Below, in pieces: positions 26,373-38,289 of a stretch of 64,000 nt of DNA (within the stretch, counting starts at the first letter, position 1; each line of letters opens with the position of its first letter). Below the pieces are notes generated by a model. That model ran no database searches. It was not told the origin of the DNA and was given only the letters and a program-made list of their open reading frames with translations. The stretch spans positions 1,364,001 through 1,428,000 of the forward strand of contig NZ_JARVSM010000001.1 of the NCBI RefSeq assembly GCF_030209175.1, read 5' to 3'. Origin of the DNA: Pseudomonas sp. efr-133-TYG-5 (GTDB lineage: Bacteria; Pseudomonadota; Gammaproteobacteria; Pseudomonadales; Pseudomonadaceae). A program made the translations under genes and the position numbers.

Positions 26373-27521
26373 TCAGAGCCCCATCTGTTTGCTGATGATT
26401 TCGTTCATCACTTCCCGCGTGCCGCCGCCAATCGACAGAATCCGGTTATCCCGGTACAGCCGTTCCACCAGACTGTCGCGCATGTAACCCAGGCCACCGA
26501 GAATCTGCACCGCCTCCGTGGTGATCCGGTCCGAGGTGTCCGTGGCAAAGTTCTTGGCCATGGAGATTTCCTTGATCACGCTGTGCCCCGCCGCCATTTT
26601 CGCCGCCTGCCGGTAAGTAAACTCGCGTGACACCTCCAGCGCCGTGGCCATTTCGGCGAGGCGATGCTTGATCACCTGGAATTTACCGATGGGTTTGCCG
26701 AACGCCTCACGCTCGCGCGCCCACTTCAGGCTTTCTTCCAGCGCCAGTTGTGCCGTCATGTTGGCCATCACTGCCAGCGCCAGGCGTTCGCTCTGGAAGT
26801 TGCCCATGATGCAGGCAAAGCCCATGTTTTCGGCGCCGATCAGATTGCCTACGGGCACCCGGCAATCGTCGAAGAACAATTCAGCCGTGTCCGACGCCCA
26901 CCAGCCCATTTTCTTCAGTTGCCGACCGACGGTGAATCCCGGCGTACCCTTCTCGATCAGCAACAGACTGATGCCGGCGAATCCCGGCGCGCCGGTACGC
27001 ACCGCCACGGTGTAGTAGTCGGCGCGGATGCCGCTGGTGATGAAGGTCTTGCTGCCGCTGACGCAGTAGTGGTCGCCGTCACGCACAGCGCGGGTTTGCA
27101 GGTTGGCAACATCGGAGCCACCGCCGGGTTCGGTGATGGCCAGGGCACTGATCTTCTCGCCGCTGAGCACCTGCGGTACAACGCGCTCGCGCACCTCGGG
27201 ACGCGCCCATTTGACGATGGGTGGCAGGCCGATATCCAGCGAACCGAGGCCGGCCACCAGCCCGCCGGAGCCGCAACGCATCAGCTCTTCGCTGGCGGCG
27301 ACCTTGGCGAACAGATCACCTTCGTGGCTGCCGCCGAGCGCTTCGGGGTAACCGATGCCGAGAATGCCGGCCGCACCGACCTTCAGGTACAGCTCACGCG
27401 GGAAGGTCTCGGCTTCTTCCCACAGGTCGATGTGCGGCAGGATCTCGCGCTCGACGAAACGCCTGACGCTGTCGCGGACCATTTGCTGGCTGGGATCGAA
27501 GTATTCCTGGAAGGCAGGCAT
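26373..27521 (-). CDS. Acyl-CoA dehydrogenase
   Basis: 382 residues with the three-domain acyl-CoA dehydrogenase layout. The flavin and substrate signature ALAITEPGGGSDVANLQT is near 127-145, and QILGGLGYMRDSLVERLYRD lies near 345-365. It oxidises an acyl-CoA to the trans-2-enoyl-CoA with FAD, passing electrons to electron transfer flavoprotein. The chain-length preference cannot be told. It has its own promoter space, with a REP doublet upstream, and is not in an operon. Confidence 0.93.
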   Translation of the reverse strand: MPAFQEYFDPSQQMVRDSVRRFVEREILPHIDLWEEAETFPRELYLKVGAAGILGIGYPEALGGSHEGDLFAKVAASEELMRCGSGGLVAGLGSLDIGLPPIVKWARPEVRERVVPQVLSGEKISALAITEPGGGSDVANLQTRAVRDGDHYCVSGSKTFITSGIRADYYTVAVRTGAPGFAGISLLLIEKGTPGFTVGRQLKKMGWWASDTAELFFDDCRVPVGNLIGAENMGFACIMGNFQSERLALAVMANMTAQLALEESLKWAREREAFGKPIGKFQVIKHRLAEMATALEVSREFTYRQAAKMAAGHSVIKEISMAKNFATDTSDRITTEAVQILGGLGYMRDSLVERLYRDNRILSIGGGTREVMNEIISKQMGL

Positions 27522-27611
27522 CGGCGAACTCCACGGAAGGGTTGGCCGACGTTAACCGAGCGCTTGCTTGGTTTTCAACACAATTGTGTGAGTAAGGCAG
27601 ACCGAGGCGCG

Positions 27612-27693
27612 CCATTCGCGAACAGGCTCGCTCCCACATTGGCTTTGTGTCGTTCACAAATCCCCTGTGGGAGCGAGCCTGCTCGCGAAGGCG
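27612..27693. repeat. REPIN: inverted GTGGGAGC-type pair
   Basis: Left arm ATTCGCGAACAGGCTCGCTC and right arm GTGGGAGCGAGCCTGCTCGC are inverted copies about 30 bases apart, between recR and the acyl-CoA dehydrogenase gene. Confidence 0.88.
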
Positions 27694-27714
27694 TCAAATC
27701 AGAGATCGCACCAC

Positions 27715-28317
27715 TCAAAGAGAGATCGGTTTACGCCCGGCAAACGAATGCGCCAGCGTGCCGCCATCCACCAGCTCCAGCTCGCCGCCCAGCGGCACAC
27801 CGTGGGCAATCCGCGAGGCGATCAGGCCTTTGTTGCTGAGCAGTTGGGCGATGTAATGCGCGGTCGCCTCCCCCTCCACCGTCGGGTTGGTCGCCAGAAT
27901 CACTTCAGTGAAGGTACCCGCCTCTTCAATCCGTGCCATCAACTGCGGAATGCCGATGGCTTCCGGGCCGAGGCCATCCAGGGGCGACAGATGGCCCTTG
28001 AGCACGAAGTAGCGCCCACGGAAACCGGTCTGCTCGACCGCATAGACATCCATCGGCCCTTCCACCACGCACAGCAGCGTGTCGTCACGGCGCGTATCGG
28101 CGCACTGCGGGCAGAGGTCGTCCTCGGTCAGCGTACGGCACTGGCGGCAGTGGCCGACCCCTTCCATGGCCTGGCTCAAGGCCTGGGCCAGGCGTGTACC
28201 GCCACTGCGATCACGTTCGAGCAACTGCAACGCCATGCGCTGGGCAGTTTTCTGACCCACGCCCGGCAATGTGCGCAGGGCATCGATCAGTTGGCGAATC
28301 AAAGGGCTGAAGCTCAT
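27715..28317 (-). CDS. recR: Recombination mediator protein RecR
   Basis: 200 residues, the usual length. An N-terminal helix-hairpin-helix ([20 protein letters not shown]), a zinc finger ([16 protein letters not shown]), and a Toprim domain ([15 protein letters not shown]) are present. RecR works with RecF and RecO in loading RecA at gaps. The start [11 protein letters not shown] at 28317 is preferred to the ATG six codons upstream because it aligns with the family. The order dnaX-ybaB-recR is conserved in gamma-proteobacteria, here interrupted by a reductase gene. Confidence 0.96.
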   Translation of the reverse strand: MSFSPLIRQLIDALRTLPGVGQKTAQRMALQLLERDRSGGTRLAQALSQAMEGVGHCRQCRTLTEDDLCPQCADTRRDDTLLCVVEGPMDVYAVEQTGFRGRYFVLKGHLSPLDGLGPEAIGIPQLMARIEEAGTFTEVILATNPTVEGEATAHYIAQLLSNKGLIASRIAHGVPLGGELELVDGGTLAHSFAGRKPISL

Positions 28318-28383
28318 GGGGAAAAAGTCCGACAAAACAACGAGACGCGGTTTATACCCGCGCCTCCGGCCAGCGTCAAATCC

Positions 28384-29418
28384 TCAGTCCTGGGCAACCT
28401 TGACCACCAGTTTGCCGAAGTTGCGCCCCTCCAGCAGACCGATGAAGGCCTCCGGCGCCTGCTCCAGGCCATCGACGATGTCTTCACGGAACTTGACCTT
28501 GCCGTCGCTGACCCACGGCACCATGGCACGGATGAATTCCGGCTGACGGTCGCCATAGTCATCGAAGACGATGAAACCCTGGATACGCACACGCTTGGTC
28601 AGCAGCGTGCGCTGCAATGCCGGCAGCCGATCCGGCCCAGTTGGTGCTTCCGAGGCGTTGTAACCGGCGATCAGGCCGCACAGCGGAATCCGCGCCTTGG
28701 GGTTGAGCAGCGGCACGACGGCATCGAATACATGCCCACCGACGTTCTCGTAATAGATGTCGATGCCATCCGGGCAGGCCTTGGCCAGTTGTTCGGCAAA
28801 GTCAGGCGCCTTGTGATCGACGCAGGCATCGAAACCCAACTCTTCGACCACGTACTTGCACTTGTCGGCACCACCGGCCACGCCCACGGCACGCAGGCCC
28901 TTGATCTTGGCCACCTGGCCGACCACCGAGCCCACTGCGCCCGAAGCGGCAGCCACCACCAGGGTCTCGCCCTCTTTCGGCTGGCCGATGTCCATCAGGC
29001 CCATGTACGCGGTCATGCCCGGCATGCCCAACACACCCAGGGCCATCGACGGGCTCGGCAACCCGGACGGAATCGGGATGATGTTGCGGCCGTCGCTGAT
29101 GCTGTGGCTCTGCCAGCCCGTGGCGCCAACCACCAGATCACCGGCGTGGAATTTCGGATGACGCGACTGCTCGACACGGCTGACAGCCCCGCCCGTCATC
29201 ACTTCGCCGATTTGTACCGGCGCGGCGTAGGACGGTGCGTCACTCATGCGCCCGCGCATGTACGGGTCGAGCGACAGATACAAGGTCTTGAGCAGTACCT
29301 GGCCTTCCTCCAGCTCCGGCAGCGCCTCGCGCTCCAGGCGGAAATTTTCCGGGGTCGGCGCACCGGTCGGGCGCGAAGCCAGGACGAAGCGTTGATTGAG
29401 CGTCAGTGGATCGGACAT
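28384..29418 (-). CDS. NADP-dependent oxidoreductase, MDR family
   Basis: 344 residues of the zinc-free leukotriene B4 dehydrogenase / curcumin reductase branch. YLSLDPYMRGRMSD is a hallmark near residue 50, and VVAAASGAVGSVVGQVAK near 150 is the NADPH-binding glycine motif. It likely reduces the C=C bond of an alpha,beta-unsaturated carbonyl compound. The ATG at 29418 follows AGGAGACGC. The longer frame extends into repeat-rich upstream sequence and is unlikely. Confidence 0.92.
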   Translation of the reverse strand: MSDPLTLNQRFVLASRPTGAPTPENFRLEREALPELEEGQVLLKTLYLSLDPYMRGRMSDAPSYAAPVQIGEVMTGGAVSRVEQSRHPKFHAGDLVVGATGWQSHSISDGRNIIPIPSGLPSPSMALGVLGMPGMTAYMGLMDIGQPKEGETLVVAAASGAVGSVVGQVAKIKGLRAVGVAGGADKCKYVVEELGFDACVDHKAPDFAEQLAKACPDGIDIYYENVGGHVFDAVVPLLNPKARIPLCGLIAGYNASEAPTGPDRLPALQRTLLTKRVRIQGFIVFDDYGDRQPEFIRAMVPWVSDGKVKFREDIVDGLEQAPEAFIGLLEGRNFGKLVVKVAQD

Positions 29419-29545
29419 GTCAGCGTCTCCTGTGAATGATGAATTCGGTGGTATAGGGAGCAGACCTTGGTGGGCATGCTGCGTTCCGCTTGATGATCGT
29501 TCTCCGGTCAAGGCCTCGATCTCGCCACGCGCGAAGAGTTTAACG

Positions 29546-29624
29546 ACCGCTCCGTGTTCGGCATTGGATTTGCGACGCGGAGCGTGCCGAGCTGCATTGC
29601 CACGCGGAGCATGGCAACGATCAG
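29546..29624. repeat. Degenerate REP, CGTTCCCACGC type
   Basis: Arms GACGCGGAGCGTGCC and CCACGCGGAGCATGGCAACG match the other doublets of this family in part, with several substitutions. It is an eroded copy between the reductase gene and ybaB. Confidence 0.5.
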
Positions 29625-29634
29625 CCGCCGAAAA

Positions 29635-29666
29635 CAAAAATGCCAGGCGTAATGCCTGGCATTTTG
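29635..29666 (-). terminator. Rho-independent terminator of ybaB
   Basis: TGCCAGGC and GCCTGGCA form an 8-bp stem with a five-base loop. On the minus strand a T-rich run (TTTTTG) follows. It lies 29 bases after the ybaB stop codon. Confidence 0.8.
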
Positions 29667-29694
29667 TGTAGCTCATCTGCCACCCGAAGGCGAA

Positions 29695-30033
29695 TCAGAA
29701 TGGCAATTTCATCCCGGCAGGCAGGTTCATGCCGGCGGTCATGCTGCCCATTTTTTCCTGGCTGTTGGCTTCGATCTTGCGCACGGCGTCGTTGACGGCG
29801 GCGGCAACCACGGCTTCCAACATCTCTTTGTCGTCTTCGCTCAGGCCTTCGACCAGGCTTGGATCGATGCTGACGCTCTTCACGTCATGACGGCCGGTCA
29901 TCACCACGGTGACCATATCGCCACCGGCCTTGCCGGTGACTTCGGCGTTGGCCAGTTCTTCCTGCATCTTGGCCATCTTTTCCTGCATCTGCTGCGCCTG
30001 CTTCATCAGGCCGGCCATGCCACCTTTCATCAT
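29695..30033 (-). CDS. ybaB: Nucleoid-associated protein YbaB/EbfC
   Basis: 112 residues. [20 protein letters not shown] is the standard N-terminal helix, followed by the [15 protein letters not shown] sheet and a C-terminal [17 protein letters not shown] tail. The dimer binds DNA like tweezers. Start at 30033 by homology; the 128-residue reading extends further without support. It lies 67 bases downstream of dnaX, with which it is likely co-transcribed. Confidence 0.95.
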   Translation of the reverse strand: MMKGGMAGLMKQAQQMQEKMAKMQEELANAEVTGKAGGDMVTVVMTGRHDVKSVSIDPSLVEGLSEDDKEMLEAVVAAAVNDAVRKIEANSQEKMGSMTAGMNLPAGMKLPF

Positions 30034-30100
30034 GGTAATCACCTCAAAAGTACTTGGATCAAAACAGCGTCCGGCGGGCAACGCCGCACGCCTTCAGTTA

Positions 30101-32179
30101 TTAGCCCTGACTGATCAGGGCGTCGACAGGTTCAATAGTATCGTGCCGCACGACCGCGCCGAACTGCTGCACCATCTGCTGGATGAACGGATCGCCATGG
30201 ATCGATTCCTCCGCCTCGCGCTGGCGGTCGGCACGGCGGCGCGACGCCGCTTGGGCCGGGGTTTCCTGCTCGGGCTTGATCAGCTCGATGGTCAGGCTCA
30301 GCGTGCGTCCGTGGAACTGGTTGAGCGCATCGTTGAGCCGACGCTGCTGGGTCGCGTTGAACAGGGCGCTGTGTGCCGGGTCGAGGTGCAGCAACCAATG
30401 GTCGCCATCGACCGCGATCAGCGTGCAGTTGGCGGCGATACTGCCGGTCATGCCGGAGATCGGCAGTTTCGGGAACAGCTCCAGCCATTGCAGGGCCAGA
30501 CCGGTGGCCGGCATCGCGGCGGGTTCCGGTTCGGGCTCCGGCGCCGGCTCGGCGGCATGCTCGCTGGCGAGGTCGTCGAGGTAACTGTAGGCCGAATCGA
30601 TATCCGGCTCGATGTAGTCCTCGTCCAGCGGCGGCTCGTCGTCCAGGTCGATCCCCGGCGTGGCGGCGGCGACTTCGGCCACCGACGGTTCGGGAATGGG
30701 CGCGGCAGCCCATTCAGGGGCGTCCGGGACGACGCTGTCCGGCGTCGGCAGCGGCATCGGTGGCAGCTCAGGCTGCTCGGCGGCGGTTTCCAGCACCGGT
30801 TCGACGGCCGGTTGCTGCGCAGGCGCGGGCTCGACCGGGTCGTTCCAGGGCAGATCGACGACGTCCTCGACGGCAACCGGCTCTAGTTCTGGCTCCGGCT
30901 CGGCTACCACTGGCGGCGCAACGGGCGCAGGTTCTGCGGCCGGCACAAAGGGCACTACAGGCGCGGCAGCCGGCGCAACAGCCGCAGCGACCACCGGCGC
31001 AGGCTTCGGCGCGGCAGCCACTGAGTTTGCGGAATCAACTGTGGCCTGGCTGATCCCCACTGGCTTTAGCGGTTGCCTCGGGGCGTCCGCGGTGTCGGCC
31101 GGCCGGAAGGCCAGCATGCGCAGCAGGACCATTTCGAAACCGCCGCGCGGATCCGGCGCCAGCGGCAAGTCGCGTCGACCGATCAGGCCCATCTGGTAAT
31201 AGAACTGCACGTCTTCGGCCGGCAAGGCCTGGGCCAGCGCCAATACCCGGTCACGGTCGCCGTGGCCATTGTCGACACCTTCCGGCAACGCCTGGGCGAT
31301 GGCCACGCGGTGCAGCACATTGAGAATTTCCGAGAGCACGCCGTTCCAGTCCGGGCCCTGTTCGGCCAGGTGCCGCACGGCTTCGAGCAGGGCCTTGGCA
31401 TCGCCTTCGATCAACGCATGCAGCACGTCGTAGACCTGCCCGTGATCCAGCGTACCGAGCATCGCCCGCACATCGGCGGCCAGCACCTTGCCTTCACCGA
31501 AGGCGATGGCCTGGTCGGTGAGACTCATGGCGTCGCGCATCGAACCGTCGGCGGCACGACCGAGCAGCCACAGCGCATCGTCTTCGAACGGTACGTTTTC
31601 GGCGCCGAGGACGTGGGTCAAATGCTCGACCACGCGCTCCGGGGTCATGTTCTTCAGAGAGAACTGCAGGCAGCGCGACAAAATCGTTGCCGGAAGTTTC
31701 TGCGGGTCGGTCGTCGCCAGGATGAACTTGACGTAGGGCGGCGGCTCTTCAAGGGTTTTCAGCAGCGCATTGAAGGAATGGCTGGAGAGCATGTGCACTT
31801 CGTCGATCAGGTAGACCTTGAAGCGCCCGCGGCTCGGCGCGTACTGCACGTTATCGAGCAGTTCGCGGGTGTCTTCGACCTTGGTACGGCTGGCGGCGTC
31901 GATCTCGATCAGGTCGACAAAGCGCCCCTCGTCGATCTCGCGGCACACCGAACACTCGCCGCACGGGCTGGAAGTGATACCTGTTTCACAGTTCAGGCAT
32001 TTGGCGATGATCCGCGCAATCGTGGTCTTGCCGACCCCGCGCGTACCGGTGAACAGGTAGGCGTGGTGCAGCCGCTGGCTGTCCAAGGCATTGATCAGAG
32101 CCTTGAGCACATGGGTCTGGCCGACCATTTCGCGGAACGAGCGCGGACGCCATTTACGTGCAAGAACCTGATAACTCAT
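30101..32179 (-). CDS. dnaX: DNA polymerase III subunits gamma and tau
   Basis: 692 residues. The AAA+ ATPase region has GTRGVGKTTIAR (Walker A), a zinc-binding CLNCETGITSSPCGECSVC, and DEVHML (Walker B). The sliding-clamp-loader part ends near residue 370. A 200-residue Ala/Pro/Glu-rich linker follows, then the C-terminal tau domain that binds the polymerase core and helicase. The A6G slippery run used in E. coli to make gamma by frameshifting is not seen in the gene. The start MSYQVLARKWRP follows the family; the frame could extend six codons upstream. Confidence 0.96.
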   Translation of the reverse strand: MSYQVLARKWRPRSFREMVGQTHVLKALINALDSQRLHHAYLFTGTRGVGKTTIARIIAKCLNCETGITSSPCGECSVCREIDEGRFVDLIEIDAASRTKVEDTRELLDNVQYAPSRGRFKVYLIDEVHMLSSHSFNALLKTLEEPPPYVKFILATTDPQKLPATILSRCLQFSLKNMTPERVVEHLTHVLGAENVPFEDDALWLLGRAADGSMRDAMSLTDQAIAFGEGKVLAADVRAMLGTLDHGQVYDVLHALIEGDAKALLEAVRHLAEQGPDWNGVLSEILNVLHRVAIAQALPEGVDNGHGDRDRVLALAQALPAEDVQFYYQMGLIGRRDLPLAPDPRGGFEMVLLRMLAFRPADTADAPRQPLKPVGISQATVDSANSVAAAPKPAPVVAAAVAPAAAPVVPFVPAAEPAPVAPPVVAEPEPELEPVAVEDVVDLPWNDPVEPAPAQQPAVEPVLETAAEQPELPPMPLPTPDSVVPDAPEWAAAPIPEPSVAEVAAATPGIDLDDEPPLDEDYIEPDIDSAYSYLDDLASEHAAEPAPEPEPEPAAMPATGLALQWLELFPKLPISGMTGSIAANCTLIAVDGDHWLLHLDPAHSALFNATQQRRLNDALNQFHGRTLSLTIELIKPEQETPAQAASRRRADRQREAEESIHGDPFIQQMVQQFGAVVRHDTIEPVDALISQG

Positions 32180-32324
32180 CGAAAACCGTCGCGGCAAAGG
32201 AAGCAGAAGCGGCTAATGCTAGCGGAGCAAGGGCAAAATTGCATCCGGTGTGCTCGTCTATTCTGGCTAAGCTGCATGAGCGGGGGCTTTTGTCGGCTCG
32301 GGATCAGGAATTACCGGAGCGTCT

Positions 32325-33068
32325 ATGCGCTGGGCCATGGGGGCAATACTGTTGATCAGCCTGAACGTGATGGCCGCGCCGCCGCTGCGCTTCGCCGTGG
32401 CCGACAGCTGGGCGATGCCGCTGATCCAGTTCGAACGCGGCCGCCCGACCCAGGGCATTCTCTACGACATGATGCTCAGCCTGGCGACCCAGGTCGGGGT
32501 GCCGGCACAGTTCAACGTCCTGCCCCGCGCCCGGGTGCAGAGCGCCATGGAGCACGGCGAGGTCGACGTGCGCTGCTATGCCGCGCAGTCATGGCTGCCG
32601 AACCAGTCCGGCGATTACATCTGGAGCATTCCGCTGCTGTCCCAGCGCGACCTGCTGGTCAGCCACCCGGACCAGCCGGAGGTCGACCCGGCACGCCTGC
32701 CCCGGCAGTCGATCGGCACCGTCCTCGGCTACACCTACCCGACCCTGCAACCGCTGTTCGACGCCGATCAACTGCAACGCGAAGATGCGCGCAACCAGGA
32801 ACAAGTGCTGGAAAAACTCCTGGCCGGCCGCTATCGCTATGCCGTCAGCAACCAGTGGACGCTCGACTGGTTCAACCAACGCCTGCTGCCGGGGCAACAA
32901 TTGCAGGGTGTGGCGGTATTGCAGGAGCAGGAGATCGGCTGTTATGTGCGCAACGACCCCGGCGTGCCAGTGCAGCGGATCCTGCGTACGTTGCTGCGGA
33001 TGAAAATGTCGGGGGAGATTGATGAGATGATCCGGTTGTACACCGGCGCTTCCGAAAGCGCCCGTTAA
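32325..33068 (+). CDS. Periplasmic substrate-binding-like protein (SBP_bac_3)
   Basis: 247 residues with a short signal peptide (GAILLISLNVMAAPP, likely cut after AMA or near residue 18). The rest is a type 3 solute-binding fold, LRFAVADSWAMPLI at the start and DVRCYAAQSW and LPRQSIGTVLGYTYP within. Members serve amino-acid ABC transporters or act alone as sensors. No transporter genes are next to it, so an orphan binding or signalling role is possible. It is read away from dnaX and has its own promoter space. Confidence 0.85.
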   Translation: MRWAMGAILLISLNVMAAPPLRFAVADSWAMPLIQFERGRPTQGILYDMMLSLATQVGVPAQFNVLPRARVQSAMEHGEVDVRCYAAQSWLPNQSGDYIWSIPLLSQRDLLVSHPDQPEVDPARLPRQSIGTVLGYTYPTLQPLFDADQLQREDARNQEQVLEKLLAGRYRYAVSNQWTLDWFNQRLLPGQQLQGVAVLQEQEIGCYVRNDPGVPVQRILRTLLRMKMSGEIDEMIRLYTGASESAR

Positions 33069-33103
33069 CGCGGATTGAATAGGCTCAGGCAAATCGCAGG
33101 CAC

Positions 33104-33138
33104 AAAAAAACCGCAGTGGGCGAAACCCATGCAGTTTG
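33104..33138 (-). terminator. Terminator of the 4.5S RNA gene
   Basis: On the minus strand AAAC-GCA-GGG arms pair with CCC-TGC-GTTT around a UUUCG-type loop, followed by seven T. It is also close to the end of the converging solute-binding protein gene. Confidence 0.7.
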
Positions 33139-33165
33139 CTTTGAAGCGTTCAATGTTCGTTAAGG

Positions 33166-33278
33166 TGGTAACCCTACCAGCCACACCCCGGCACACAATG
33201 TTCCCGCTGTGGCTGCTGCCTTCCGGCTCTGACCAGGTTCACGGGTAATCGTTGCGGGGGGACCGATAGGGTCACCAT
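33166..33278 (-). ncRNA. ffs: 4.5S RNA of the signal recognition particle
   Basis: The minus strand carries the universally conserved apical region: CCTGGTCAGAGCCGGAAGGC with the GGAA tetraloop, then GCAGCAGCC. The flanks pair into the long rod: GGTGACCCTATCGGTC at the 5' side with GGCTGGTAGGGTTACC at the 3' side. This RNA binds Ffh and targets membrane proteins. The exact ends are estimated from the outermost pairs. A terminator follows. Confidence 0.93.
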
Positions 33279-33414
33279 AACGACACTCGCCAGTCGGCGA
33301 GCCGCGCCATTGTACCTATCTGAGGTGAAGTTACAACCGTTGGTTGCAGATAAAAAACCTGAACCGGTTCAAGGACATGCGTCGCACCGGAAATCCTCGC
33401 CGCCCCGCCCGCTG

Positions 33415-34578
33415 TTACAGGGTCAGCACCTCATCCGCTCGACCGCCCGCCTGCTGGATCACCAGATGGATGAAATGCAGTTTGGCAATCGCCGCCGGTG
33501 GCAGCACGAACGGGTAGAAATCCGGCTGGCCCATGCTGCGTGACAGCTCGTTGAGCATGCCGGCGAGTTCGATCCAGGCGTTGACGAAGGCCAGGAACGC
33601 CGCGCCGCCGGGATGTTCCGGATCGTAAAGCGTACTGGTCGGGAACGGTTGATAGTCGAAATCCAGCTCGCGCGCGCTCATGCCGAAGCCCAGCGCAGTG
33701 TCTACCGCATCCATCATGTGCAGGTAATGCGCCCAGGTTTCCGCCCAGTCTTCCCACGGATGCATGGTCGCGTAGGCGCTGACGTAGTGCTGCGGCCAGT
33801 CCAGCGGCGCGCCCTGTTGATAGTGGCGATCCAGCGCCTCGGCATAACTGGCGCGTTCGTCGCCGAACAGGCTGCGAAACGCCGCGAGCCATGGGCCATT
33901 GGCAATCAGCCGATCCCAATAATAATGTCCGACCTCGTGGCGAAAGTGCCCGAGCAGCGTGCGATAGGGTTCGTGCATCTGCGCGCGCACCTGTTCGCGG
34001 TGGGCGTCGTCGGCTTCCTTGATGTCGAGCGTGATCAGGCCGTTGGCGTGGCCGGTCATCGGCGCATTGCCTTCCAGGTCGACGCCAATGAAATCGAAGG
34101 CCAGGCCGGTTTCTTCGTTCTCGGTCTTTGCGATCACCGGCAAACCGAGGGTGATCAATTGCGCGACCAGGCGGCGCTTGGCGATTTCGACCTTGCGCCA
34201 GCGCTCGGGGTTTTCCGCGATCGACAGGTCGGGAATGGTGCGATTGAGGCTGCATGCGGCGCACAACGTGGCGTGATCATTGGCCGGCAGCAGCCAGTTG
34301 CAGGCGGCCGGCGTGTCGAGGTTGGCACAGCGGCGGAACAACCCGGCATCGGGATCGACGTCGAGCGTCCAGGTGCCCTCCTGCGGGCCCGGCTGCAGCG
34401 AGGTCAGGCGGCTCTCTTCTGGCTGGTAGCCGAGCAAGGCATTGCAGGCCAGGCACTGGCTGTTGCGAAAGAACAGCGACTGGCCGCAGCGGCACGGCCA
34501 GACCTTGCTGTTGCGTGAGGGTTCGCCCATGAACGGCGCGACGATGCGGGAACTCAGCTGCTCGAAAAAGCGGTACAT
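33415..34578 (-). CDS. Putative zinc-binding metallopeptidase
   Basis: 387 residues. The N-terminus carries a zinc ribbon (CRCGQSLFFRNSQCLAC). Further cysteines are in FRRCANLDTPAACNW and LCAACSLNR. The catalytic-like HEVGH motif occurs in LLGHFRHEVGHYYWDRL near residue 215-232, and a third ligand is probably the Glu of EDWAETWAHYLH. This fits the DUF2248 family of putative zinc metallopeptidases, whose biological substrate is unknown. Cytosolic, single gene, with a REP doublet upstream. Confidence 0.85.
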   Translation of the reverse strand: MYRFFEQLSSRIVAPFMGEPSRNSKVWPCRCGQSLFFRNSQCLACNALLGYQPEESRLTSLQPGPQEGTWTLDVDPDAGLFRRCANLDTPAACNWLLPANDHATLCAACSLNRTIPDLSIAENPERWRKVEIAKRRLVAQLITLGLPVIAKTENEETGLAFDFIGVDLEGNAPMTGHANGLITLDIKEADDAHREQVRAQMHEPYRTLLGHFRHEVGHYYWDRLIANGPWLAAFRSLFGDERASYAEALDRHYQQGAPLDWPQHYVSAYATMHPWEDWAETWAHYLHMMDAVDTALGFGMSARELDFDYQPFPTSTLYDPEHPGGAAFLAFVNAWIELAGMLNELSRSMGQPDFYPFVLPPAAIAKLHFIHLVIQQAGGRADEVLTL

Positions 34579-34626
34579 GGCGATCTCTCCCTGGGGCTTG
34601 CCAAGACTAGATCATTCGCGCCCAGA

Positions 34627-34720
34627 GATCGTTCCCACGCTCTGCGTGGGAATGCATACCGTGACGCTCCGCGTCACCGCGGACGCGGCGGCATTCCCAC
34701 GCGGAGCGTGGGAACGATCA
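34627..34720. repeat. REP doublet, CGTTCCCACGC type
   Basis: GATCGTTCCCACGCTCTGCG at the left and GCGGAGCGTGGGAACGATCA at the right are inverted copies around two GACGCTCCGCGTC-like inner arms. The right arm ends directly against the ligA stop codon. Confidence 0.92.
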
Positions 34721-37119
<2,399 letters not shown>

Positions 37120-37166
37120 AATCTGTTTTTGCCGATTGCCCCTTTATGGCGAGGCAACCTTTTCAA

Positions 37167-38030
37167 TCAACGCTTCTGGGTCAGGGCGCGGCGTTCGAAT
37201 TCGACGATGCGCTGACGATAGTGCTCGATGGTCTGCGCAGTCAGGACGCTGCGCTGGTCATCCTTGAGCTCGCCGTTGAGTTCCTGGGACAGCTTGCGTG
37301 CCGCCGCGACCATCACGTCGAAGGCCTGCTTCGGATGACGCGGACCTGGCAGGCCGAGGAAGAAGCTCACCGCCGGCGTGCTGAAATGGTCGATGTCGTC
37401 CAGATCGAAGATGCCCGGCTTGACCGCGTTAGCCATCGAGAACAGCACTTCACCATTGCCGGCCATGCTTTCGTGGCGGTGGAAAATGTCCATCTCGCCG
37501 AAACGCAGGCCGCTTTCGAGAATGTTCTGCAACAGCGCCGGGCCCTTGAAGCCGGCCGGATCGCGGCAGATCACGCTGATCACCAGCACTTCCTCGGCTT
37601 GCGGCTGATCCTTGTCGACCACGGCTGGCGCCGGTTTGCTGTCTTCGGCGAAATCGTCGTCACGGCTGCTGAAGCTCGGACCGCCGTCCAGGTCCAGATC
37701 GAGGTTCAGGTCGCCCTGGGCCGGACCGTTGCTGCCGCGCTTGCCACGCTTGGAGCCGGATTCGCGAGGCTCGCGTGCTTCGCGGGCCGGCATGCTCACC
37801 GACGGCAGGTCGTGTTCGTCCAGTTGCGGTTCTTTATGCGTGTCCAGAACGCGGGCCGGGCCCAACAGCTCGGCGCTGGTGTCCTCGTCCGGCAGGTTGG
37901 ACAGACTTCGGTCAAGACGGAATTTCAGTTTTCCCTTGCCGCCGCGCATACGGCGCCAGCCATCGAAAAGAATACCGGCTATCACAATGATGCCGATGAC
38001 GATCAGCCACTCGCGCAGACCGATTTCCAT
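37167..38030 (-). CDS. zipA: Cell division protein ZipA
   Basis: 287 residues. The N-terminal membrane anchor [19 protein letters not shown] faces the periplasm, followed by a basic patch ([15 protein letters not shown]). A Pro/Lys/Asp-rich linker follows to about 150, then the globular FtsZ-binding domain ([20 protein letters not shown] to the end). ZipA tethers FtsZ to the membrane at the division site. Downstream of smc by 259 bases. No start ambiguity. Confidence 0.95.
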   Translation of the reverse strand: MEIGLREWLIVIGIIVIAGILFDGWRRMRGGKGKLKFRLDRSLSNLPDEDTSAELLGPARVLDTHKEPQLDEHDLPSVSMPAREAREPRESGSKRGKRGSNGPAQGDLNLDLDLDGGPSFSSRDDDFAEDSKPAPAVVDKDQPQAEEVLVISVICRDPAGFKGPALLQNILESGLRFGEMDIFHRHESMAGNGEVLFSMANAVKPGIFDLDDIDHFSTPAVSFFLGLPGPRHPKQAFDVMVAAARKLSQELNGELKDDQRSVLTAQTIEHYRQRIVEFERRALTQKR

Positions 38031-38289
38031 GTAATCCCGTGCCTCTATAAAAAATGCTGAAAAATAAGGGGTTTACATTGTGCAAACCGCTTTAAAACGT
38101 GGCGCCAACTCTATGTTCTGACAGGCGTTTTGCCCACGTATACGAAAAATTGACATTAAACTAGCACGACCAAAGACAACTTTACACCGTCTGTCGAAAT
38201 CGCTGCGCAAATTGTGGCTCGCTTCGCTCAGGCTCAGAGCCATCAGCTTCCAGCCTGTAGCTCAAAGCCCGTCGCTCACCGCTGCGCCG

